A stretch of DNA of 64,000 nucleotides, taken from NCBI GenBank assembly GCA_016712315.1, contig JADJRG010000022.1, positions 868,001 through 932,000 on the forward strand, read 5' to 3'. Shown here one piece after another: positions 28,969-38,496 of the stretch (position 1 is its first letter; each line of letters starts with the position of its first letter). The DNA is from Nannocystis sp. (lineage in GTDB: Bacteria; Myxococcota_A; Polyangia; Nannocystales; Nannocystaceae). A program made the position numbers and the translations under genes. The notes beneath the pieces were generated by a model that was not told the origin of the DNA, ran no database searches, and was given only the letters and a program-made list of their open reading frames with translations.

Positions 28969-30360
28969 TCAGCGGAGGCGCCGGCGCCGCAGCAACGCGC
29001 CCAGCCCGAGCAGCAGCCCGAGCGCCCCGCCCCCGGCCCCGCCGTCGACCGAGCAGCCCTTGCTCGACGCCCCCGGCGTCCCGCCCACCGCGGACGGCCC
29101 GTCCTCACCGCGGCTGCTCTCCGAGGCCGAGGAAGAGGTCGAGCTCCCCCCGTACGGACCGTCGCTCGAGCCTGAGCCCGAGCTGTAGCTATCCGCGCCG
29201 GAGCCGTCGCTCTCGCTGCCCGACGATCCGCCAGAGCCGCCCTTGCCGCCCTTTCGGCGGTCGCGCTCTTCACGGTACTTCTCTGGGTACGGCGGGAGCT
29301 CCCCTTGCGGCCGCATACGCGCCTCCGCGGCCTTCTTCCAGCCAGAAGGGATCGCCCCGCCTGCGCCCGGCGTCTGATTCGTCATGATGTACGCGGCGCG
29401 GCGGTTGCGCTCCTCATCGACGTTATCGCCGGTCGCCACCTTGAGCCCCGACTCTCCCATCCCGGCGTAGAAGATCTCGCACCACACGCCCTTTTGCTTG
29501 AAGAACTCGGCGATCGCCTTCGCGCGCGCCTCCGAGAGCTTCTTGTTGTCCGCCGCGCCGCCGACCGTGTCCGTGTAGCCGATGATGTAGAGCTGCGCGG
29601 TGATGTTCGCGTTCACCGCCTTGTTCGCCTTCTCGAGGCCAGCGAGCTCGTGCATCGCGATCACCGCCGCGTCCTCGACGTACTGCGCCTGATCGCCGCG
29701 AATCACCGCCTTACCGCTGTCGAACTTCACGTCCGTGTGCGGGATCTCGACCGACCACGGCACCAGCGCGTACTCAGCCGTCTGTCCTTGGGGGCTGACG
29801 ATGCTGAGCTTGATCAAGAAGACTGGATCGTCGGAGTCCCAACGGAGCGCCATCCGCTCCCCAGCCTTCGCCGTACCGCGGCCGGAGTCGCTGAAGATCG
29901 TGTCGCCATCATTATTGAAGACCGTGAACTCATAGCTCTCGACGTCGAAGGGGACCCGGTACGCCGCCTCGTGCTTCTCGAGCAGATCGGAGCGCGAGCT
30001 CAGCACCTGCAGCGTCCCCCCGCTCGCCGATGACTGGCGGCTCGACGCGCTCGGCCGGCTGATCTCGAAGTTCGCCTCCAAGTCCATATCCTTGCCGACG
30101 ATCCGGATCGAGTACGCCGCCTCGGTCCCGTTCTGCACCCAGCGGATCTTGTACGTCTGCCCAGAGCGCAGCGCCGGCACGTTCTTCTTGATCGTCTGCC
30201 GATCGCCCGAGACGGTCACCTCGAGCGCGTCGAGGTTTTGGTTGGCGGTGAGCACCACCTCTGCCTCCCCCTTCTCATTGGTCTGGCGGTTGAACGAGTA
30301 GCCGAAGGGGTCGGCGATCCAGAGGGACAAGAGCATGCCCGCGAGTGACGTCATCGACAT
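28969..30360 (-). CDS. OmpA-like protein with MYXO-CTERM-type tail
   Basis: A 463-residue envelope protein. After a short hydrophobic N-terminus, two beta-rich regions (about 25-110 and 130-215) precede an OmpA/MotB-type peptidoglycan-binding domain (about 220-335: IGYTDTVGGAADNKKLSEAR, IAEFFKQKGVWCEIFYAGMG, NRRAAYIM). A Gly/Ser-rich linker of about 65 residues then leads to SKGCSVDGGAGGG, a hydrophobic helix and the basic end RRRRLR. That Cys-helix-Arg pattern is the MYXO-CTERM sorting signal processed by myxosortases. ATG 30360 is preferred over GTG 30369 because TTGGAG stands at SD distance. Confidence 0.85.
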   Translation of the reverse strand: MSMTSLAGMLLSLWIADPFGYSFNRQTNEKGEAEVVLTANQNLDALEVTVSGDRQTIKKNVPALRSGQTYKIRWVQNGTEAAYSIRIVGKDMDLEANFEISRPSASSRQSSASGGTLQVLSSRSDLLEKHEAAYRVPFDVESYEFTVFNNDGDTIFSDSGRGTAKAGERMALRWDSDDPVFLIKLSIVSPQGQTAEYALVPWSVEIPHTDVKFDSGKAVIRGDQAQYVEDAAVIAMHELAGLEKANKAVNANITAQLYIIGYTDTVGGAADNKKLSEARAKAIAEFFKQKGVWCEIFYAGMGESGLKVATGDNVDEERNRRAAYIMTNQTPGAGGAIPSGWKKAAEARMRPQGELPPYPEKYREERDRRKGGKGGSGGSSGSESDGSGADSYSSGSGSSDGPYGGSSTSSSASESSRGEDGPSAVGGTPGASSKGCSVDGGAGGGALGLLLGLGALLRRRRLR

Positions 30361-30444
30361 CGTATCCACTCCAAGCGAGATTGAGGCACGGACCCTATCA
30401 CGGTCGCTCCGCCGCGCGCGCGAAATTTAGCGAGCCCCTCGCCG

Positions 30445-31410
30445 CTACTCCAACGCCTTGCTGGCCTTCAGGCCCTCCATCTGCTTGCGGCCGGCGTCGA
30501 TCAGCCCGTCGACAGCCGCGAGCTTGCGAGCGCGGGTGAAGAGCGCCCCCGCCGCGCCAGCGTCCCCTTGGAGCTCCGCGCAGAGGCCCAGGCCCACCAG
30601 CGCCTGCGCCTCGGTCGCGCCGCCGACCCCCTCGAGCGAGCGATATACCGCGCTCGCCTCGTGGCAGCGCCCGCGGCGTCGCAGCTTGTCGGCCTTGTCG
30701 AGCGCCTCCCGCTGCGACGCCTTATCACCTGGATCGACCCCTGGCAGCTCGGCCTCTTTCGCCGCCGCCGGCGCGCCGAAGGCGTCGTCGAGCTTCGACT
30801 TCGACTTCTTCATCGGCGTCGGCTTCGCCGCGCCGGGCGCGCTCTTCGCGGGCTTCGCCGCAGGTGTCGCGGCCTCCTTCGCCTCTCCGCCCTCGACCTC
30901 ATCTTCCGCGATCTCTTCGGCCTCGATCACCGGGCTCACCGTCGGCGCCGGCTCGACCGGCGACGCGCCGCCCGCCGCCGCCGGCGCGTCCTCTGCTCGC
31001 GCCGAGCCGGCCGTCAACGTCGCGACCTCGCTGGACATGTCCTCTGGGGCAGGTCGCAACCACATCACCAGCAGCGCCGCCGTCGCCGCCAACGCGAGCC
31101 CTGGGAGGGCGAACGAGCGGCGAAGACGGGCCCACAACCCCTCGCCGACCGGCGCGTCAGCCGACACAACCGGCGCCGACGCGGCCGCCTCCGCCAGCAC
31201 GCCGTCCAACAGACCCGGGCGCACCTCGACCATCGGTAGCGCCTCGCGCGCGAGCGTCAGCACCGCCCGATAGCCCTCCAGCCGCGCCCGAACCGCCGAC
31301 GACGTCTCGGGCGGCAGCTCCAACGGACCCTCGCCCAGATCACTGAGCGCATCTTCGATGCGATCGAGCTCGGCGGGTGTCAGCGCTACGACGTCGAGAG
31401 GATTAGCCAT
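30445..31410 (-). CDS. Single-pass membrane protein with TPR-like tail, anti-sigma-like layout
   Basis: A 321-residue protein. The cytosolic N-terminus of about 95 residues (LTPAELDRIEDALSDLGEG) is followed by one transmembrane helix (LALAATAALLVMWL), an Ala/Pro/Glu/Lys-rich linker and a C-terminal helical repeat region (DKADKLRRRGRCHEASAVYR, LVGLGLCAELQGDAGAAGAL) that looks like two or three TPR units. The layout resembles bacterial anti-sigma factors with periplasmic TPR domains, but the zinc HxxxCxxC motif is absent and no sigma gene is adjacent. Treat anti-sigma as a hypothesis. SD-like GAGG stands 4 bases from the ATG. Confidence 0.75.
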   Translation of the reverse strand: MANPLDVVALTPAELDRIEDALSDLGEGPLELPPETSSAVRARLEGYRAVLTLAREALPMVEVRPGLLDGVLAEAAASAPVVSADAPVGEGLWARLRRSFALPGLALAATAALLVMWLRPAPEDMSSEVATLTAGSARAEDAPAAAGGASPVEPAPTVSPVIEAEEIAEDEVEGGEAKEAATPAAKPAKSAPGAAKPTPMKKSKSKLDDAFGAPAAAKEAELPGVDPGDKASQREALDKADKLRRRGRCHEASAVYRSLEGVGGATEAQALVGLGLCAELQGDAGAAGALFTRARKLAAVDGLIDAGRKQMEGLKASKALE

Positions 31411-31596
31411 CGCGCCTCAGTCCCTCGCAGGTTGGCGCGCCCGCGCGCCGCGGGCCTGCGCCCTGAATGTGCACCCGCGCGGTCGCTGACGGCAAGCACC
31501 TCGGTCGCGAGCGCGCGTTCATCATCCACACCACCGCCCCCTGAACGCTCGATCCCTCGGCCCGGTTCGACGGTCTCAATTTCATGACGTGTCGAA

Positions 31597-32541
31597 TCAC
31601 ACGCTCGTCTGTCCGCGCCGCGGAGGAACCCAGATCCAACCATCTTCGAGCCAGAGCAGATCGAGCCCCTCGATCGCCGCCTCGAGCGCGCCCGCGGCCC
31701 CCCCACCGATGAGGTCCCGAGGCCCCTGCCACCCCTCCTTCGCCCACAAGAACCCCGTGTACGCGGCGATCACTGCGTCGAAGATATGGGGGCTGCGGAC
31801 CACGACCTCCGGCCATACATAGTCGAAGCGCAGCAGCTCACCCAAACGCCCGAGCACATCCTTTCGCAGCGACCAGATCCGCTCGTCCTCACCTTGCCGG
31901 AGCCCGCGCTCGATCGACCCACCAAGGAGCCGCGCCAACGTCGCGGGCGGGTGCACCTCGATCAAATTTTCGTGCAGCCGCAGCCGCGGCGAGAGCGCGC
32001 GGCGCAGGTAGGCGGCCCGAGCCGCGAGCGGCCCCATACCTTGCCCCAACGACTCCCGCGGGTGCAGCTCTTCGTGCGAGAGCAGCAGGTCGACCGCGCG
32101 CTGGGTGTAGGGCGTCACCACCGGCTTGTGGGGGTCGCCACGGCCGCGCCGCCCGAGCAGCGACGGACCGTGTCGACGCATCCACGCGACCACCGGCACC
32201 TCACACGCGCCGATCCCCGGGCACACGAGCTGGCAGCGGATACACGCGGGCAACGTCAGCGGCGCGTTGATCGCGACCACCGTCGCCTCATCGAGCCAGC
32301 GCTCGACGTACGCGATCAACACGTCATCGCGAAACAGCGGATCGCCGTCGCTGGGGCTCGCCTCCCCGCCGCCGCGGTGGCCGTGGCGCAGCCGCGCCTC
32401 GACCAGATGCGCGACCTGCCCCTCGGCGCCCAGCTCCACTCGCGCGATCGCCGTGGTCTTACCGCGTCCGCCGCCGAGGTTGATCCCGAGGAAGCGACGA
32501 AAAGGCCGCGACGCGCTCGTATTCTCGTCCTCCGAGCTCAC
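31597..32541 (-). CDS. DUF429 family protein
   Basis: A 314-residue protein with a GINLGGGRGKTTAIARVE N-terminus, AINAPLTLP, a Cys pair region (CIRCQLVCPGIGACEVP) and a late FDAVIAAYTGFLW block with the acidic residue expected for an RNase-H-like fold. These are features of DUF429, a predicted nuclease or nucleotide-binding family. Start is GTG 32541, 13 bases after the UPF0158 stop, so the two are probably one operon. The 186 bases between this gene and the next (31411-31596) hold no recognisable gene or RNA. Biochemical role is unknown. Confidence 0.78.
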   Translation of the reverse strand: MSSEDENTSASRPFRRFLGINLGGGRGKTTAIARVELGAEGQVAHLVEARLRHGHRGGGEASPSDGDPLFRDDVLIAYVERWLDEATVVAINAPLTLPACIRCQLVCPGIGACEVPVVAWMRRHGPSLLGRRGRGDPHKPVVTPYTQRAVDLLLSHEELHPRESLGQGMGPLAARAAYLRRALSPRLRLHENLIEVHPPATLARLLGGSIERGLRQGEDERIWSLRKDVLGRLGELLRFDYVWPEVVVRSPHIFDAVIAAYTGFLWAKEGWQGPRDLIGGGAAGALEAAIEGLDLLWLEDGWIWVPPRRGQTSV

Positions 32542-32554
32542 CCGGCGCCGCGCC

Positions 32555-33196
32555 TTACTCGTGCTCCAGGATCGAAGGCATCCGCTCGCTCAAGAAGAGC
32601 AAGTACGCCACCGCGGACGGCAGCTCCAGCGCCGGCATCCGGTCCACCAGATCACGAGCTTGCCGGCGCAGCGCCTCTGTCGGCCCCTCCCCGCGCTCAC
32701 CGAGCGGCTTCTGCAGCGGAATATCCGGCTCTGCGGGCGGCTCAGGTTTGCCCCACGGAGGCAGCTCGCCGAGATCGATCTCGCGCGGCTCCAACCACAG
32801 ATCGATATAGATGTGCAGCAAGTTCGCGCGGTAGGAGAACCACCGATCGCGCTCCACCGGGTACGACAGCAGCACGTCCTTAAAGCGGCGGAACGCCCCT
32901 TTGCCGTCGATCGCCAGGATCAGCCGCTCCTTCAGCGCTGAGTCCTCAACGGAGGCGACGAAGCGCTCCATCCACCGGTACTGCTCGCGGGAGGAGGCCG
33001 GATCGAGGTGCACGTAGCGGCTCCCGCCGCCGCGCACGCTCTTGCGCTTCTCCTCGTCTTCGGGTCGGGTATCGACCACCGAGATCACCTGCCCGGTCTG
33101 CAAGTCGAGGTAGCTGTGGGTGTCGGGGGCGTTGTGCTCGAACGCAGTCTCAAGCGCCGCCCAATCGGGGATCGGCGCGCCTTGAACGACTCGCAT
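32555..33196 (-). CDS. UPF0158 family protein
   Basis: A 213-residue soluble protein with the UPF0158 pattern: WAALETAFEHNAPDTHSYLD, then TGQVISVVD, HLDPASSREQYRWMERFVAS, LAIDGKGAFRRFKDVLLSYP and ERDRWFSYRANLLH. This family is widespread and uncharacterised. A possible -10 TAACCT lies 17 bases before the ATG, with GAGAG as weak SD. The 189 bases upstream (33197-33385) hold no gene or RNA that I can recognise. It is followed by the DUF429 gene. Confidence 0.85.
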   Translation of the reverse strand: MRVVQGAPIPDWAALETAFEHNAPDTHSYLDLQTGQVISVVDTRPEDEEKRKSVRGGGSRYVHLDPASSREQYRWMERFVASVEDSALKERLILAIDGKGAFRRFKDVLLSYPVERDRWFSYRANLLHIYIDLWLEPREIDLGELPPWGKPEPPAEPDIPLQKPLGERGEGPTEALRRQARDLVDRMPALELPSAVAYLLFLSERMPSILEHE

Positions 33197-33385
33197 GGTT
33201 AGATCACTCTCGCAGGTTATTACGGCGCCGATCTCTGGTCAGGATCATCGACGGCCGAGGTGCATGGTTGAGAACGCGCTGAGGCCCTGGGGACAGCTTC
33301 AACGCGCGCTCAGGATAGACCCCCGCATGAAGGGCCGCAACCAGGCCACGAGATCAAGGAGCCCACGAGCTCAGCGCCGCAGCGA

Positions 33386-34510
33386 TCACTCGCTCGCGCT
33401 CGCAGCGACGCCCACCGCCGCGGCGACCTGCGCCCGGAGGCTCGCGAGCTCCGCCTCGATCGCCGCCACCGGCCGCTGGACGAGGCGATCGATCTCAGCC
33501 CGCGCCTTCTCCAGCTCCCAGCGCAAGGTCAGCACGGTCGCCCGCAGCAGCTCGACGCGCTCCTCCGCGCCCTCGCCGCGGGTCGCCTCCCACGCCCCTG
33601 CCGCCTGCTGCGCCGCCAACGCGGCGCGTTGCCCCTCGAGCGCCGCGATCCGCCGCTGCGCCGCGTCGAGCTGCTCGACCAACGACAGGCGCGCGGCCGC
33701 GCCTGCCTCGACCTGCGCGAGCGCCTGCGTGAGCTGAGCCCGCAGCCCCGACTGCTCACCCGACCCCTCGGCCTCGCCGCCCTCCCCCTCGACCTCCACG
33801 AGCGTGATCCCGCCAGCGAACGGCCGCCCGATCACCGCCACGTAGGCCGCGAACGCCGGCACCTCCGCCGCCAGCGAATTATCGAACGCCAGCGCGACTG
33901 AGGCGTCTCCTTGCCCGCGGCCGTCGTCATCCCGAGCGATCTCGCCGAAGTCGACGATCCCGACCACCGGCATCGGCGCCACCCCGAAGAGCCGCGCTCG
34001 GTCAAAGCAGTGCTCCACCAGCACCTGGAAGTCGGGCGCCCGCGCCTTGTCGGCCGAGATCGACAGCACCACCGCGCGCCCGCGCGACGCCGCCTCTGCG
34101 AGCGCGTCGAGCAGCCCGATCGCCCGGCGGTCGAGGTGACGCCACACTCCCGGCAGATCGCGACGCAGCATCCGCGACGGCGCCGAGCCTTCGCCGAGGA
34201 AGCCGTCGAGGTCGACCAACGCCACCTCCCACGGCAGCTCTGTCAGGCTCGACGTCGCGGCCGAATCGATCACCTCGAGCCCGCGTTGACGACGACCCGC
34301 CGACGTCCGGCCAACCTCACCCAGCAGCCACGCCCGTCCGCGCCCGCGCTCCCCCGTCAGCGCCTGCACCATCTCCCCGAGCGCCCCATGTGTCCGCCGG
34401 GGCGTCGCCACCAGCGCCGCCAGCGCCTCGTCTACCAGCAGGCGATCGCGGCCGTCCCAGAGCTCGCGCAGGAACTCATAGCGGGCCGCCCAGCACCGAT
34501 CGATCGACAT
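33386..34510 (-). CDS. Unknown protein with C-terminal coiled coil
   Basis: A 374-residue soluble protein that I do not recognise. The N-terminal 240 residues are alpha/beta in pattern with VALVDLDGFLGEG, AVVLSISADKARAPDFQVLV and GVAPMPVVGIVDFGEIA, which could be a Rossmann-like or receiver-like fold. After an acidic GEGGEAEGSGEQS hinge, residues about 245-365 form a long Ala/Glu/Leu/Arg coiled coil. It is divergent from prfA with 93 bases between starts. Codon use matches its neighbours. No membrane segment or signal peptide. Confidence 0.7.
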   Translation of the reverse strand: MSIDRCWAARYEFLRELWDGRDRLLVDEALAALVATPRRTHGALGEMVQALTGERGRGRAWLLGEVGRTSAGRRQRGLEVIDSAATSSLTELPWEVALVDLDGFLGEGSAPSRMLRRDLPGVWRHLDRRAIGLLDALAEAASRGRAVVLSISADKARAPDFQVLVEHCFDRARLFGVAPMPVVGIVDFGEIARDDDGRGQGDASVALAFDNSLAAEVPAFAAYVAVIGRPFAGGITLVEVEGEGGEAEGSGEQSGLRAQLTQALAQVEAGAAARLSLVEQLDAAQRRIAALEGQRAALAAQQAAGAWEATRGEGAEERVELLRATVLTLRWELEKARAEIDRLVQRPVAAIEAELASLRAQVAAAVGVAASASE

Positions 34511-34579
34511 AGCCGCCCCGTCTTAGCCCGAATCCCTGACCGGGTCACCACGATCGTTGCTGCGCCCCCGCCGCGGTGA

Positions 34580-34585
34580 TACCTT
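34580..34585 (+). promoter_or_regulatory. prfA: -10-like TACCTT upstream of prfA
   Basis: TACCTT ends 18 bases before the ATG of prfA, which would leave a leader of about 10-12 bases. Confidence 0.4.
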
Positions 34586-34603
34586 CCGCCCCCGGATTTC
34601 GCC

Positions 34604-35680
<1,077 letters not shown>

Positions 35681-35686
35681 GCGCGC

Positions 35687-37042
35687 CTAGCCGACGTAGC
35701 GCTCGAGCTTGCGGTAGAGCGTCTTGCGGTCGAAGCCCAGCACCTTCGCCGCCAGCGTCTTGTTGCCGCCCACCGCCTCCATCACCCGCGCGATGTAGCG
35801 CTGCTCCACCTCATCCATCGTCAGCAGCTCGGAGGGGTCATCGCTCGCCAGCACCACGTGCGAGCGGCTGTACGCGCGCACCTTCTCCGGCAGATCCTCG
35901 ACCGCGATCTGCTCGAAGCGCGTCAGCGCGACCGCGCGCTCGATGCAGTTGCGCAGCTCTCGCACGTTCCCCGGCCACGGATACGCCAGCAGCCGCTCCG
36001 CCGCCGAGGCCTGGATCCCGACCACGCTCTTGCCGTTCTGCGCCGCGAAGCGCTCGAGGAACGCCTGCGCGAGCAGCAGCACGTCCCCGCCGCGCGAGCG
36101 CAGCGGCGGCAGCGCGACGTGGATGACGTTGATCCGAAAGAACAGGTCCTCGCGAAAGCGCCCCTCCGCGACCGCGGTCTCGAGATCCACGTTGGTCGCG
36201 CAGATCGTCCGAATATCGATCGGGACCTCCTTGTTGCTGCCCACCGGCCGGATCACCCGCTCTTCCAGCGCCCGCAGCAGCTTCGGCTGCACCGACACCG
36301 GCAGGTCGCCGATCTCGTCCAAGAACAGCGTCCCCCCCTCGGCCTGCGTCAGCAGCCCAGGCCGCTCGGAGCGAGCGTCGGTGAACGCCCCCTTCGCGTG
36401 GCCGAAGAGCTCGCTCTCGAAGAGCCCCTCCGGGATCGCCGAACAATTCACGCCGACGAAGGGGCCGGTGCGCCGGCGCCCGCGCTCGTGCAAGGTCCGC
36501 GCGACCACCTCTTTGCCGGTCCCGGTCTCGCCCGTGATCAACATCGACGCGTCGGTCTCGGCGACGCGGTCGATCAGGTCGAAGACCTCCTGCATCGCCG
36601 GGCTCGTCCCGATCACCCCGGTGAGCGGCCGGCGAGCCGCGATCTCTTGCTTGAGCAGCTTCACCTCCTCCCGCAGCCGCCGCTCCCGCACGACCCGCTG
36701 CATACGCACCGCGGTCGCCTCGAGGTGGAGCGGTTTTTGGATGAAGTCGTACGCGTCGGCGCGGATCGCCGCGATCGCCGTCTCGAGGGTCGCGAAGGCC
36801 GTCATCACGACCACCGGCGTCTCTGGGTGATGGGTCGCGACCTGCTGGCAGAAAGCGATCCCGTCCATGCCTGGCATCTGCAAGTCCGTGAGCACCGCGT
36901 CGAAGCCGCCGCTCGCGAGCGATCCCAGCGCCTCGCTCGCCGAGGTGCTGGTCACTGACTCGAGCCCGTGCATCCTGAAGCCTGCGGCGAGGAGCGCGCA
37001 GAAATCAGGGTCGTCGTCGACGATGAGTACACGGCCGATCAT
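35687..37042 (-). CDS. NtrC-family sigma-54 response regulator
   Basis: A 451-residue transcription activator. Receiver domain: IGRVLIVDDDPDF, phospho-acceptor Asp in AVLTDLQMPGMDG, Lys in FIQKP. The AAA+ domain has GETGTGKE (Walker A) and GGTLFLDEIGDL (Walker B). The sigma-54 contact loop reads GAFTDA instead of GAFTGA. A Fis-type helix-turn-helix closes the protein (NKTLAAKVLGFDRKTLYRKL). ATG 37042 gives the canonical receiver start; TAATAAT lies 12 bases upstream. No histidine kinase is adjacent, so its partner is elsewhere. The Asp in the loop is a known variant and need not abolish activity. Confidence 0.94.
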   Translation of the reverse strand: MIGRVLIVDDDPDFCALLAAGFRMHGLESVTSTSASEALGSLASGGFDAVLTDLQMPGMDGIAFCQQVATHHPETPVVVMTAFATLETAIAAIRADAYDFIQKPLHLEATAVRMQRVVRERRLREEVKLLKQEIAARRPLTGVIGTSPAMQEVFDLIDRVAETDASMLITGETGTGKEVVARTLHERGRRRTGPFVGVNCSAIPEGLFESELFGHAKGAFTDARSERPGLLTQAEGGTLFLDEIGDLPVSVQPKLLRALEERVIRPVGSNKEVPIDIRTICATNVDLETAVAEGRFREDLFFRINVIHVALPPLRSRGGDVLLLAQAFLERFAAQNGKSVVGIQASAAERLLAYPWPGNVRELRNCIERAVALTRFEQIAVEDLPEKVRAYSRSHVVLASDDPSELLTMDEVEQRYIARVMEAVGGNKTLAAKVLGFDRKTLYRKLERYVG

Positions 37043-37214
37043 CGCTGCGCGGGCATTATTAGACGAATTACCGGCCACGAGCAACGCGTCCCTCGCCGAT
37101 CCCTCACCTGGCCGCCTGGCCACCTCAAGGATCGACGCGCGGCCAAGGGCGAGATCACGCGGCGCCGAGGATTGCTCCGCCCTTCACGGCGTGGGACCCT
37201 GAGTCTTACTACTT

Positions 37215-38435
37215 ATGGACAGGTCATACGCTCACACCACCGCGCCAGGACGCGCGCTCGCTGTAGCCCTCTGCACCGCGCTCTGCGCCGCATGCCCCGG
37301 CGGCATCGGCGACGACGGCGGCGAATGGGGCGATGAAGGCTGGGGCGAAGGCGACTGGGGCGACGACGGCTGGGGCGACGACGGCGGCTACCTGCCGATC
37401 GACGGCAACCTCTACGTCCACAACGGCACCGACGCCCAGCTCAGCGTCCGCCTGCGCCCGCTGCTCACGGACGTTGACATCGACTGCTTCGAGGTCGCCG
37501 CGGATCCGGGCCGGCTCCTCACTGAGCCGATCTTCGGCGAGGCCACCACCTGGCTCCTGCCCCCGCAGACCAACGCGCCGGTCGCCGCGAGCCACCCCGA
37601 GCGCGCCTGCCAGGCCGCCCTCATCGAGGGTGATCGGCTCCCCTCCGCCGTGCTGTTCTGGCAGAGCGCCGACTACCCCGCCGTCACCTTCCCCGGCGAT
37701 CACCCCGCCGACCTCGCCGAGCGGGGCGCAATCGTGATCACCGGCGCGCAAGATCAACCCCACACGATCGCGAGCCCCGGCGCCAAGCTCGTCTTCCTGC
37801 GCAGCAACGAGGACCCGCCGGTGCTCGACACCTGCGAGCTCCCGGGGGACACCGGCAGGATCGCCTGGAGCAGCGTCTCCGACGGCACCTACACGCTCGG
37901 CGCCGTCAGCGTCGGCCCGGACGGCTGCGTCGGCCACGACCTCGGCGCGCCGCCGACCTGGTACCTCTGCCTGCCACCCGCGATCCTGTACCCGTTCGTC
38001 GAAGGCGATCAGATCGACGTCAGCACCCAATTCTCTGGCGACAGCGAGCTGCTCACGCTGCGGCGCCTCACCGCCGCCGATCCAGACGACACCGGCGCGC
38101 TCGAGCTCCGCGCCAGCGTCGGCGACGACGTCCTCGACCTCTTCGGCGCGACCGCCTCCTTCCTGCCCCGCTACACCTGCGACGCCGCGCCTGATCTCGT
38201 CTGCGGCAGCGTCGGCCGCCCCGGCGATCTCACCGTCCGCTTCGGCGACGGCCCCTACTTCAAGCTGCTCCTCGGCGAGGGCGCTCAAGTGGTCGACGGC
38301 GATCGCCAGCACGACCTCTTCCTCGCGCACGCCGAGCAGCGCGTCGTCATCCACGCGAGCTGCTCCGACGGCCCCGACGTGCTCGGCGCCGACCTCGAGA
38401 TCGTCGCGATCCAGCGCGCTCCCGCCCTCCCCTGA
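37215..38435 (+). CDS. Lipoprotein with Gly/Trp/Asp linker, function unknown
   Basis: A 406-residue predicted lipoprotein (lipobox LCAAC, Cys27). Instead of the usual Ser/Thr linker, the mature N-terminus is a GDDGGEWGDEGWGEGDWGDD-type acidic Trp/Gly repeat of about 30 residues. The rest looks beta-rich, with about eight Cys (DIDCFEVAADPG, ERACQAALI, LDTCELPGDTG, YTCDAAPDLVCGS). No known domain or catalytic motif is recognised. It is followed by another lipoprotein gene on the same strand after 61 bases containing AT-rich TTTTTATTCGTTAACT. Confidence 0.75.
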   Translation: MDRSYAHTTAPGRALAVALCTALCAACPGGIGDDGGEWGDEGWGEGDWGDDGWGDDGGYLPIDGNLYVHNGTDAQLSVRLRPLLTDVDIDCFEVAADPGRLLTEPIFGEATTWLLPPQTNAPVAASHPERACQAALIEGDRLPSAVLFWQSADYPAVTFPGDHPADLAERGAIVITGAQDQPHTIASPGAKLVFLRSNEDPPVLDTCELPGDTGRIAWSSVSDGTYTLGAVSVGPDGCVGHDLGAPPTWYLCLPPAILYPFVEGDQIDVSTQFSGDSELLTLRRLTAADPDDTGALELRASVGDDVLDLFGATASFLPRYTCDAAPDLVCGSVGRPGDLTVRFGDGPYFKLLLGEGAQVVDGDRQHDLFLAHAEQRVVIHASCSDGPDVLGADLEIVAIQRAPALP

Positions 38436-38496
38436 TCAACCTGTCCCTCAAGACATATTTTTATTCGTTAACTCTCCCCGCGAAACGGCCCTCACG

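Noticed and set aside
30445..31410. Classical zinc anti-sigma factor
   Set aside because: The HxxxCxxC motif is missing and no sigma factor gene adjoins; kept only as an anti-sigma-like layout.
31411..31596. Possible RNA gene in the gap between two minus-strand genes
   Set aside because: I tried to fold a tRNA-like or other structured RNA here and found no cloverleaf or conserved loop.
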